Of a stretch of DNA of 64,000 bases, positions 1 to 5,218 are shown piece by piece. Position numbers and translations under genes: made by a program. A model generated the notes under the pieces. It was not told the origin of the DNA. It worked only from the letters and a program-made list of their open reading frames with translations, and searched no databases. The number at the start of each line of letters is the position of its first letter. Position 1 is the first letter of the stretch. The stretch spans positions 2,232,001 to 2,296,000 of the forward strand of contig NZ_CP069533.1 of assembly GCF_016889765.1 (NCBI RefSeq). The letters are read 5' to 3'. The stretch is from Corynebacterium minutissimum. Lineage in GTDB: Bacteria > Actinomycetota > Actinomycetes > Mycobacteriales > Mycobacteriaceae.

Positions 1-279
1 GGTGGTTTGCGCATATTCCGTCTTTTGGGAAGCGGTGCGCATCGAATCAGTCCCGATTAGCTCCGCTAGCCAAGTTTCATGTGTCATCTCGTTCATAACG
101 CTAACAGTATTGCATTTAGCCGCCACCCGCAATAGATGCAGGTCACGGGTGTTGGTGGGGGTGGTCGATGGGGGTGGGGTTTATGTAAGGCGTTGCGTTA
201 TGCCGCCGAATGCTGCAAACTGTAATCACCGGCGCAGAACAGCACCGCACAAACACAAGAACCACATGGAGGTAACTAC
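1..279. other. Early control region without a gene
   Basis: No reading frame here has a ribosome binding site and natural composition. The stretch precedes the first rightward early gene and is probably the genetic-switch region, with a leftward repressor and the integrase beyond the left edge. Positions 60-125 are AT-richer than their surroundings and hold two similar 7-mers, CGCTAGC and CGCTAAC, that could be operator half-sites. This is a guess from composition; no promoter can be assigned with confidence. Confidence 0.3.
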
Positions 280-528
280 ATGGCTGTCATGGCACCGCCC
301 CGGTTCACCTTCCGCCCCGGAGCCCTAGACGCAATCATGCGCTCCAGGAACCTACAAACCGAAGAGCAGCTAGCCCTACTCATCGGAGTACGCGCCGCAG
401 ACATTCCGAAACTGCGCGCAGGGGCGAAGGTAACCGCGGAACTCGCGCTGCGAGTAGCCGCACTACAAGGCGACAAAAACTACATCGGCGCTTGGTTCGA
501 CCAAGTCAAAGAACAGGAAGCAGCATGA
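280..528 (+). CDS. Small helix-turn-helix protein, Cro/excisionase size
   Basis: An 82-residue early phage protein, likely a DNA-binding regulator. After a short basic N-terminus, residues about 14-65 read as a compact all-helical domain (ALDAIMRSRNLQTEEQLA, then IGVRAADIPKLRAG and ALRVAALQ), which fits the lambda-Cro/XRE fold in which a second helix is followed by a recognition helix. The start is the ATG just after a GGAGGT ribosome binding site. The stop overlaps the next start as ATGA, so the two genes are probably co-translated. As the first rightward gene of the early region it could be a Cro-like repressor. Function is inferred from fold and position only. Confidence 0.65.
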   Translation: MAVMAPPRFTFRPGALDAIMRSRNLQTEEQLALLIGVRAADIPKLRAGAKVTAELALRVAALQGDKNYIGAWFDQVKEQEAA

Positions 529-857
529 CCCGCGATGAAAAGGAAACCTCCGGCGCTGCAACGCCGAAGGTGACCGTAGAACTTAGCGGAGACCCAATCT
601 TCAACAAGGAAGAAGTGCTAGGTCTCGTGGCCGGATTTAAGGCCAAAATGGACGAACTGATTGTCGCTCAAGAGAAATTTAATCGAGCTTTCTCTCAAGG
701 TCGACAATCCGAGCCTCTAACAACCCAAGGGAATACTGCATCTGATTTAGAGCTTGAAAAATCAGCATTCGGTCATCGCTTGCGGCGGTGGCTGGGGTTA
801 GCTGTTCGGCGAGGGCTTCGATTTGCTCGGATACGGAAGTCGAAAACTGCCGAGTAA
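525..857 (+). CDS. Hypothetical phage protein
   Basis: A 110-residue protein not recognised from any family. It starts at the ATG overlapping the previous stop (ATGA). The first ~65 residues look natural: acidic, with a likely amphipathic helix around KEEVLGLVAGFKAKMDEL. The last ~45 residues are arginine-rich (RLRRWLGLAVRRGLRFARIR) and lie opposite a plausible minus-strand gene, so the true protein may have been shorter before a frameshift, or the two genes genuinely overlap tail to tail. Confidence 0.5.
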   Translation: MTRDEKETSGAATPKVTVELSGDPIFNKEEVLGLVAGFKAKMDELIVAQEKFNRAFSQGRQSEPLTTQGNTASDLELEKSAFGHRLRRWLGLAVRRGLRFARIRKSKTAE

Positions 858-954
858 CAGCCAGTTCTTTGGGTAGCGAGTCAGCACTATTCGCGAATGT
901 TGCTGCCACGCCTTTTATCGACGCTCGCAGAGTTTTGAACTCGTCATTCATCAT
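679..954 (-). CDS. Hypothetical coiled-coil phage protein (antisense orientation)
   Basis: A 91-residue protein on the strand opposite the early operon. The start follows a GAGGTG ribosome binding site at good spacing. The sequence is mostly helical, with heptad-like spacing (VSEQIEALAEQL and LGLLEARIVDLERKLD), which suggests a short coiled coil. It overlaps the 3' part of the rightward gene by 179 bp. Composition and ribosome binding site support it as real. Function unknown; a leftward-expressed gene here could be made during lysogeny. Confidence 0.5.
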   Translation of the reverse strand: MMNDEFKTLRASIKGVAATFANSADSLPKELAVTRQFSTSVSEQIEALAEQLTPATAASDDRMLIFQALNQMQYSLGLLEARIVDLERKLD

Positions 955-957
955 TTT

Positions 958-997
958 TCACCTCACTTTCCAGGGCAGACCGCCCTGAATTAAGTGA
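958..997. repeat. Inverted repeat upstream of the minus-strand gene
   Basis: Nested inverted repeat: an outer TCACTT/AAGTGA pair and an inner CAGGGC/GCCCTG pair with a 5-nt loop. It sits immediately upstream of the minus-strand start at 954, so it may be an operator or leader hairpin. No U-tract is present. Confidence 0.35.
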
Positions 998-1018
998 AGC
1001 ACACCTAGGAAACGAAAA

Positions 1019-1042
1019 GGCCCGGTGCTGGAACACCGAGCC
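1019..1042. repeat. Leader hairpin before the antirepressor gene
   Basis: A 9-bp hairpin with one mismatch: GGCCCGGTG, a 6-nt loop, then CACCGAGCC. It lies ~33 nt upstream of the antirepressor start. On the minus strand it is followed by CCTTTTCGTTT and could act as a leftward terminator; on the plus strand it could be a 5'-UTR structure controlling antirepressor expression. Direction cannot be decided from sequence. Confidence 0.4.
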
Positions 1043-1074
1043 AAAAAAGAACTACTAACAAGGAGATTACCACA

Positions 1075-1845
1075 ATGGGAAACCAGCTAGTAACTATTCC
1101 GGTTCCCGGAACTTCCAACCCCATCATGGCGGTGCAGCACGACGGCACCGAATGGGCCGCCGCTCGCCATATCTGCGACGCGCTCGGCATCGACTGGAAG
1201 AGCCAGCATCGCAAGCTCGAGTCCAAGAATTGGGCACGTGTGGTCATGATGACCACGCACGATTCCAGCGGGCGCCAACAAGAAATCAGCATGGTTGACC
1301 GCCGAACGCTGACGATGTGGCTCGCCACCATCGACACCAACCGCGTCAATGAAGCGGCCCGCACCACTCTTGAGGCCTACCAGCTCGAAGCCGCTAACGC
1401 CCTCGATTCTTATTTCCACAAAGGCGGGGCCATTAACCCCCGCGCCGAGGAGCACCAGTTGAACGCGCTCATGCGCCAATCGCAAATGCAGATGGAACTC
1501 TGCCAAGCAGCGAAGGGGCTTATCCACCCAGACCACCTGGAGGCGAAAGCTCGCATCGTCTTGGCGCGCGGCCTAGGCGAGGCCCCGGAGCTCGACCCGA
1601 AGACCCGCCCCCTGTACACCGCGGACTTCCTCAAGTCGAAGAACCTCTCCAATAAGAAGATGAAGTCGGTCGCCCCGATGTTCGGCAAGCGAATGAAGGC
1701 ACTGTACACGCTGGAAAAGGGACGCGAACCAGAAAAGTACGACCTCACCCTGCCTAACGGTCAAGTGCGCCAGGTCAATGGTTACACCGAAGCAGACCGA
1801 CCGTTGATGCAGCGCGTCTGGGACCAGTACTACACCACCGCATAA
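1075..1845 (+). CDS. Phage antirepressor, P22_AR_N type
   Basis: A 256-residue antirepressor. The N-terminal ~115 residues match the P22 antirepressor N-terminal family: LVTIPVPG, a WAAARHICDALGIDW segment with Q and K residues around KLESKNWA, and MVDRRTLTMWLATID. The remainder carries the EAYQLEAANALDSYF helix and a C-terminal basic domain (KSKNLSNKKMKSVAPMFGKR). The start follows an AAGGAG site. Antirepressors of this kind bind and inactivate a prophage repressor, promoting lytic growth. It lies downstream of a leader hairpin and upstream of a 51-aa gene. The family call is firm; its target repressor is outside the window. Confidence 0.85.
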   Translation: MGNQLVTIPVPGTSNPIMAVQHDGTEWAAARHICDALGIDWKSQHRKLESKNWARVVMMTTHDSSGRQQEISMVDRRTLTMWLATIDTNRVNEAARTTLEAYQLEAANALDSYFHKGGAINPRAEEHQLNALMRQSQMQMELCQAAKGLIHPDHLEAKARIVLARGLGEAPELDPKTRPLYTADFLKSKNLSNKKMKSVAPMFGKRMKALYTLEKGREPEKYDLTLPNGQVRQVNGYTEADRPLMQRVWDQYYTTA

Positions 1846-1857
1846 GGACGAAGACCC

Positions 1858-2013
1858 ATGAACCTCGCCGACATCCACGCTTTCATGCTCGGCTACATCG
1901 AAGCCGCAATCAAAGAGCAAATCGACCCCAAGGAAGTAGACGAGCTCTTTGCCGAGGCGGAAGCCGTAGCGCGCAAGACCCTCAAGAAACTCAACCAATC
2001 CAAAAACCAATAG
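1858..2013 (+). CDS. Small helical phage protein
   Basis: A 51-residue protein beginning 12 nt after the antirepressor stop, with GGACGAAG as ribosome binding site. It is helical and rich in Ala, Glu and Lys (residues 11-45 include LGYIEAAIKEQ and VDELFAEAEAVARK). Likely co-transcribed with the antirepressor. Function unknown. It is the last convincing coding sequence before the structured non-coding stretch. Confidence 0.55.
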   Translation: MNLADIHAFMLGYIEAAIKEQIDPKEVDELFAEAEAVARKTLKKLNQSKNQ

Positions 2014-2305
2014 CCCGACCTAGCAGGCAGGGGAGTGCAAGCCTCCCCACGGGCACCAGGCCGCCGAACCCTCCTGCCCCAGGGGATAGGACAGGAACCA
2101 GCTGGCCGCGATGACTGAAAACTGAAAAGAGAGCCCACCCCGGCAGAGAACGGTAGCCGGGACGTGTCCCCGCGGGACTACTTGGTGCAGCGAGCATGTG
2201 TCTTAGATTGCGATTGACCTGCACCGCCGACAGGCAGAAACCACCCGACCGCCGTAGCGGGCCAAAGGTGAGGCAACACCGCATAACCGGGCACGAAAAA
2301 CACGA

Positions 2306-2350
2306 GTTGCGAAGGAAACTCGCCGGGTTCAAGTCCCGGACGCAACACCA
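2306..2350 (+). ncRNA. tRNA acceptor/T-arm minihelix
   Basis: A perfect T arm (CCGGG, loop TTCAAGT, CCCGG; 2323-2339) is followed directly by ACGCAAC, discriminator A and an encoded CCA (2348-2350). The 5' strand GTTGCG (2306-2311) pairs with CGCAAC, giving a 6-bp acceptor stem with only 11 nt between it and the T stem, so D and anticodon arms are absent. An alternative hairpin, CGAGTT/AACTCG (2303-2322), uses part of the same 5' strand, so the two folds exclude each other. Such minihelices are known RNase P and CCA-enzyme substrates; a role here is inference. Confidence 0.5.
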
Positions 2351-2441
2351 AGACTACGGGCGCTTCCCACACATAGCGCCGCATCCTTGCGGTCTGCCCA
2401 TAGTCCAGCTCCTGCACGATGTCGAGGTGCAGGAGCGCCTA

Positions 2442-2545
2442 GCCTTTCTAGCTCACTCGGTGAGAGCACACGCTACTAGCCCCAGTGGGGGTGGCTGCCC
2501 GGGCGGCGCCTGCGTGGAGGCCAGGTTAGAAACCTGGGAAAGGCA
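2442..2545 (+). tRNA. tRNA-like gene with a 38-nt anticodon loop
   Basis: Every cloverleaf helix except a normal anticodon loop is present. Acceptor GCCTTTC (2442-2448) pairs perfectly with GAAAGGC (2538-2544); then T8 A9; D arm GCTC-ACTCGGTGA-GAGC with the GG pair (2451-2467); anticodon stem CACGC (2469-2473) pairs perfectly with GCGTG (2512-2516); variable loop of 4 nt; T stem CCAGG/CCTGG with loop TTAGAAA; discriminator A; no encoded CCA. The anticodon loop spans 2474-2511 (38 nt, not 7) and can itself form AGCC/GGCT and GC-rich palindromes. C56 of the T loop is A, and position 33 is A instead of U. At the canonical offset the triplet would be CTA. Decoding ability is doubtful. Confidence 0.6.
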
Positions 2546-2653
2546 CTCGGGGTGTCCCGGGGTACGCAAGCCGGGGTAAGCGGATGAAAGCACATCCTGC
2601 ACCCATCTTTTCCAAATTTATCGACTGAAAATTTCAAGAAGCGAGGTCAAGAA

Positions 2654-2728
2654 ATGTCAATCATCACCCTAGTGAGCTTTGGAATAGCGTGTGTAAGTAT
2701 TGGATACATACTCGGGAACAAGTATTAA
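2654..2728 (+). CDS. 24-aa putative membrane peptide
   Basis: A short frame after a GCGAGGT site: MSIITLVSFGIACVSIGYI followed by a short polar, basic end. It is almost entirely one hydrophobic segment. It follows the structured RNA and its stop overlaps the stop of the convergent minus-strand gene by 4 nt. It resembles the small membrane peptides of type I toxin modules, but size alone is weak evidence. Confidence 0.4.
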   Translation: MSIITLVSFGIACVSIGYILGNKY

Positions 2729-3177
2729 CTTGCCCGCCACGTTTGCTCGCGGGGAATTTCATCCTCGCCAGCCCAACTCAAGCGGGCCGCCCCGCCTACG
2801 CTCCGTGGAATCATCTTTGTATTTGCCCTCAACGTTAGTCGCACCTCACAGTGGGGCTCCAAACGACTTACGGTGACCGGAGAGTTCGCAACTTCAAAGT
2901 AGTCAACTCGAAGACTTCGCACTACATACCCAAACGGGTTGAAAATGATCAGATTCTCGTCTGCTTCATCGATTCTCACTAGAAGTTGATTGGTTTCTCT
3001 TGCGTTAGTGATTTCTTGGAGCCGAGCAAGCTTGCTGTTTGCAACAGCGATGGCCTCTTGTGCTGCGAGCGCTCTTCTGGCCGCAGCATCGGCATTCACG
3101 CGTTCGACCCTCGCGAGCACGGCGCTAACTGCTGCGATAGCCGCGCTAATGATGGATGTCCATTCTTGTATGTTCAT
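2725..3177 (-). CDS. Membrane-anchored hypothetical protein
   Basis: A 150-residue leftward gene starting after a GAAGGG ribosome binding site. Residues about 8-23 (SIISAAIAAVSAVLA) form a single N-terminal membrane segment. An Ala-rich, probably coiled-coil helix follows (RVNADAAARRALAAQEA), then a mainly beta C-terminal part (NPFGYVVRSLRVDYFEV, CEVRLTLRANTK). The topology resembles small prophage proteins of unknown role that place a soluble domain at the membrane. It runs against the lytic operon, so it could be expressed in the lysogen, for example as a superinfection-exclusion protein. That is inference; no family recognised. Confidence 0.6.
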   Translation of the reverse strand: MNIQEWTSIISAAIAAVSAVLARVERVNADAAARRALAAQEAIAVANSKLARLQEITNARETNQLLVRIDEADENLIIFNPFGYVVRSLRVDYFEVANSPVTVSRLEPHCEVRLTLRANTKMIPRSVGGAARLSWAGEDEIPREQTWRAS

Positions 3178-3241
3178 CCCTTCATTAAATCAGGTCAGTT
3201 GACCTACCACGGTGGGTTGCGCACACCGTTAATCACGCAAG

Positions 3242-3280
3242 AAGCACCCCGCGGCCAATACCACTTAGCGCGGGGTGCTT
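3242..3280. terminator. Strong hairpin between divergent genes
   Basis: A perfect 12-bp stem (AAGCACCCCGCG/CGCGGGGTGCTT) with a 15-nt loop, followed by TTCC on the plus strand. It sits between the minus gene starting at 3177 and the rightward micro-operon starting at 3315. It may terminate read-through from the structured RNA region or serve as a leader structure; the U-tract is short in both directions. Confidence 0.45.
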
Positions 3281-3314
3281 TCCTATCGAACCCAATTTGA
3301 AAGGAGTCCTAGCC

Positions 3315-3401
3315 ATGGACTTTATCACTAATCTACTGCGGTGTTATCGCGGTCGGCACCGCAAGCCCCGCACCCGCACCTTCTGGCTGGTGTGGCGATG
3401 A
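3315..3401 (+). CDS. 28-aa leader-type peptide
   Basis: A short basic frame (28 codons, about a third Arg/Lys/His) starting after AAAGGAG. Its stop overlaps the next start as ATGA, so it is most likely translated and coupled to the DNA-binding protein that follows. No function can be assigned. Confidence 0.45.
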   Translation: MDFITNLLRCYRGRHRKPRTRTFWLVWR

Positions 3402-3622
3402 CCAGCAAACAACTCATGGAAATGGTCGAGGCCGTCCTCGGCAAAAGGGTCGCCAACCTGACTGTCCAACAATTCGCCGACATTACCGGCCTTTCGCACC
3501 GCACCATCCGCCAAGACTGCGCCGCCGGCCGACTACCCGCATACCAAAGCGCCGTAGGCACCCCGTACCTCATCCACTACACACACCTGACCCGATACAT
3601 GGAGATCAACCATGCCGCCTAA
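3398..3622 (+). CDS. Helix-turn-helix DNA-binding protein
   Basis: A 74-residue protein. Residues ~22-52 (LTVQQFADITGLSHRTIRQD followed by CAAGRLPAY) match the winged HTH of the MerR/excisionase type, in which a helix-turn-helix is followed by a wing containing a Gly-X-Leu-Pro-Ala-type motif. The start at 3398 overlaps the 28-aa frame; an upstream in-frame ATG would add a proline/histidine-rich stretch that looks non-coding. It heads the chain of coupled small genes and could be an excisionase or early regulator. Fold call is good; role open. Confidence 0.7.
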   Translation: MTSKQLMEMVEAVLGKRVANLTVQQFADITGLSHRTIRQDCAAGRLPAYQSAVGTPYLIHYTHLTRYMEINHAA

Positions 3623-3683
3623 CTTCGAATTCGTCGACATCGCGTCCCACTCGCCGCGCTTTTACATGATGCGGAGGGGCTAA
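3612..3683 (+). CDS. 23-aa coupled peptide
   Basis: A 23-codon frame whose start lies inside the end of the HTH gene and whose stop overlaps the next start (TAATG). The arrangement suggests translational coupling; the sequence is too short to interpret. It may be a spacer carrying the GCGGAGGGG ribosome binding site for the next gene. Confidence 0.3.
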   Translation: MPPNFEFVDIASHSPRFYMMRRG

Positions 3684-3865
3684 TGAGCAAGTTTGAGATT
3701 CCACTCGACCAAGCCGCAAAAGAATTCTACGAGATTGAGGGCCGATACCTCGCTCTCTGCCAACTCACCCGCCTACCTGACGGTATGCGCAAACGCATCC
3801 GAGACGCCGCCGCCTACGTCCGCCACCTCGCCATCCTTACAGAGAAAGAAGCCAAGAAACGATGA
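3683..3865 (+). CDS. Small helical hypothetical protein
   Basis: A 60-residue protein with a good upstream site (CGGAGGGG) and a stop overlapping the following start (ATGA). The sequence is helical and charged (EFYEIEGRYLALCQLTRLP, then MRKRIRDAAAYVRHLAIL). It belongs to the series of tightly packed small early genes. No family recognised. Confidence 0.55.
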   Translation: MSKFEIPLDQAAKEFYEIEGRYLALCQLTRLPDGMRKRIRDAAAYVRHLAILTEKEAKKR

Positions 3866-4032
3866 CCACCACTAATCGACCCCCACGCACCACACTGGAT
3901 TCCCGCCGCGTCGCCTACTGGCAAGACATCGCAGCCAAGCGCACCCGATTGGCCTGGGCTACTGGCATCCTCGGAGGCCTCATCGGCTTCGTCCTCCACG
4001 CCTTCATCAGCATGCCCCCGGTGTGGATGTAG
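3862..4032 (+). CDS. Small single-pass membrane protein
   Basis: A 56-residue protein starting at the ATG overlapping the previous stop. Residues ~1-30 are polar and basic. Residues ~30-50 (LAWATGILGGLIGFVLHAFI) form one membrane segment with a GxxxG-like pattern. A cytoplasmic N-terminus is expected from the positive-inside rule. Small membrane proteins in early phage regions often act in host takeover or exclusion, but nothing here identifies a function. Confidence 0.5.
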   Translation: MTTTNRPPRTTLDSRRVAYWQDIAAKRTRLAWATGILGGLIGFVLHAFISMPPVWM

Positions 4033-4034
4033 CC

Positions 4035-4214
4035 ATGCCGCTATTCGGATACGACGCGGCTGAGCCGTCGCGTGAGGCACGCAAAATTGCCCTCGCCCGT
4101 CTGGAGGGCGAAGTCTTGGATTGGATGCGCGACCACGGCGATGCTTTCCCCGTGTTGCGCGATAAATGCTTCGAGATTGAGACCTGCATCGACATGGAGC
4201 GTGGAGCCCTATGA
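4035..4214 (+). CDS. Small acidic hypothetical protein
   Basis: A 59-residue protein with a helical core (REARKIALARLEGEVLDWMR) and two cysteines. The ATG at 4035 is preferred over an upstream in-frame ATG at 4023 that lies inside the previous gene. Its stop overlaps the next start (ATGA). Function unknown. Confidence 0.5.
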   Translation: MPLFGYDAAEPSREARKIALARLEGEVLDWMRDHGDAFPVLRDKCFEIETCIDMERGAL

Positions 4215-4462
4215 GAGAAGACGGGCTCCCAAACCCGATCTTTGACAGCACCAGATGGTGGGTATCAATCCCCACACCAAAAGCATTCAAGACACGCAAA
4301 GAAGCTTGCGAAGCCCTCGCCACATACCGCCGAGAAGAAAAATGCCTGTACCTCGGATGCTGGGCAGAAGGCGCCGACGACCTTGGCTGGGGAAAAGGCT
4401 TCCGATTCTGCCCATACCACGCACACCACGCACGAAAAACACTCAACCAAAGGACAGCATGA
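4211..4462 (+). CDS. Hypothetical protein with possible zinc site
   Basis: An 83-residue protein. Residues ~33-70 contain three cysteines and several histidines (CLYLGCWAEG, then FCPYHAHHARK). The CxxxxC pair and CPYHxHH cluster could bind zinc, though the spacing matches no standard zinc ribbon that I recognise. The N-terminal half is rich in tryptophan and basic residues (TRWWVSIPTPKAFKTRKEA). It is coupled to both neighbours through 4-nt start/stop overlaps. Confidence 0.5.
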   Translation: MREDGLPNPIFDSTRWWVSIPTPKAFKTRKEACEALATYRREEKCLYLGCWAEGADDLGWGKGFRFCPYHAHHARKTLNQRTA

Positions 4463-4638
4463 ATTCACCATCACAGATGCCCTCACACATCAGCTCACAG
4501 CGCCGCCACCTCGACGAGCTCATCGACCAGGCCACTACCACCATGCAGGCCTTCCTTGCCGCAGGACTCACCGAGGACACCGCGCTCGCACTGACTGATA
4601 TCACCCTCGACCGCTTCGACCAAGGAGCCAAACTGTGA
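4459..4638 (+). CDS. Small hypothetical protein
   Basis: A 59-residue protein starting at the ATG that overlaps the previous stop. It is Ser/Gln/His-rich at the N-terminus, then helical (HLDELIDQATTTMQAFLAA). The stop overlaps the next GTG start. No known family. Confidence 0.45.
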   Translation: MNSPSQMPSHISSQRRHLDELIDQATTTMQAFLAAGLTEDTALALTDITLDRFDQGAKL

Positions 4639-4811
4639 CCGCCAATAATGACCGATTCACACTGCGTCGCTGGGCAGCAGCCAAACACATCACCAAAGCC
4701 CAACTGGCTGACCTCATCGACAAGGGCTACATCACCACCCTTGACGACGGCACTCACCGGCTCACCCCAGTCGGCACCGCCCTCATCACTGGAAAGGACA
4801 CCACACTATGA
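4635..4811 (+). CDS. Small winged-helix-like protein
   Basis: A 58-residue protein with a GTG start overlapping the previous stop (GTGA). The pattern of a short helix, KAQLADLIDKGYITTLDDG, then HRLTPVGTALI resembles the last helix and wing of a MarR/PadR-type winged helix, where a turn and beta-hairpin follow the recognition helix. The domain would be incomplete, so DNA binding is only a possibility. It is coupled to the next gene by an ATGA overlap. Confidence 0.45.
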   Translation: MTANNDRFTLRRWAAAKHITKAQLADLIDKGYITTLDDGTHRLTPVGTALITGKDTTL

Positions 4812-5218
4812 CCTGGATGAATAAAGATTTGACCCTCGACCTGCTCGCTATCGGTATTGACACGCTGCAGCGCACCTACGACCGCATCAAGCAGGAGCCG
4901 GATACTGTATCCCCCTGGCCGCAGGTGGAGAGCACGCAGGCCGCGCCGGGCGCGGTAGAGGAGAATCAGGCGCCAGCGCCAGCGTCACAGTCGCAGCCAG
5001 AGCCGGCACCCCAGCAAGAGCCCGAAGACCAGGCCACAGACCGCCTACCCGAAGCCCAAATCATTCTCCGCCACATCAGCCTCGCAGAAGGCCCAGCATG
5101 GATCACTGGCGAACTATTCCCGCACTTCGGGGTCAAGACCCTGACCGACGTGCCGAAGGAGAAGCTGCCGGAGCTCATCAGCATGGCCACCCAGTACAAG
5201 GAGGCCCTGAATGAGTAG
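4808..5218 (+). CDS. Hypothetical protein with Pro/Gln-rich linker
   Basis: A 136-residue protein in two parts: an N-terminal helix (DLLAIGIDTLQRTYDRIK) and a C-terminal domain (AEGPAWITGELFPHFGVKTLTDVP) joined by a ~45-residue linker rich in Pro, Gln, Glu and Ala. Such a layout suits an accessory protein tethering a partner. It overlaps the start of the DUF2800 nuclease gene by 8 nt and is probably translated with it, so a role in recombination or replication is plausible. Confidence 0.55.
   Translation: MTWMNKDLTLDLLAIGIDTLQRTYDRIKQEPDTVSPWPQVESTQAAPGAVEENQAPAPASQSQPEPAPQQEPEDQATDRLPEAQIILRHISLAEGPAWITGELFPHFGVKTLTDVPKEKLPELISMATQYKEALNE

Larger units (their letters stand above)
2014..2600 (+). 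ncRNA. Candidate large structured RNA with tRNA-like elements
   Basis: About 590 nt without a natural reading frame but full of strong helices on the plus strand. Examples: GGGGAG/CTCCCC near 2030-2048; CCCGGC/GCCGGG near 2149-2161; GTCCC/GGGAC at 2166-2178; GGTGCAG/CTGCACC closing 2183-2225; CCGC-CGTA-GCGG near 2250; a three-way junction at 2352-2405 (outer GACTACGGGC/GCCCATAGTC, inner GGCGCT/AGCGCC and CCGCA/TGCGG); and a perfect 10-bp hairpin, GCTCCTGCAC/GTGCAGGAGC, at 2408-2436. Two tRNA-derived elements lie inside (listed separately). Size, prophage location and tRNA content recall the ornate large RNAs GOLLD and ROOL, but no family match can be claimed without a covariance search. Orientation follows the tRNA-like parts. 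Confidence 0.55.

Noticed and set aside
66..105. CGCTAGC/CGCTAAC motifs shared with 13791-13804 as repressor operators
   Set aside because: A shared 7-mer between intervals of this size is expected by chance; no symmetry or spacing supports it.
192..198. GTTGCGT followed by TA, complementary to the acceptor 3' strand of the minihelix at 2340-2346
   Set aside because: More than 2 kb away without a D arm behind it; a 7-mer match over this distance is expected by chance.
2..328. 108-aa rightward frame at the window start
   Set aside because: No ribosome binding site, composition unlike phage genes, and it runs over the well-supported start at 280.
2196..2579. 127-aa frame through the structured RNA region
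   Set aside because: Arg/His/Pro-rich with no family likeness or ribosome binding site; the strong helices explain the region better.
2014..2600. Reading the structured region as a tmRNA gene
   Set aside because: The tRNA-like parts do not pair across a long internal sequence and no tag-peptide frame is evident.
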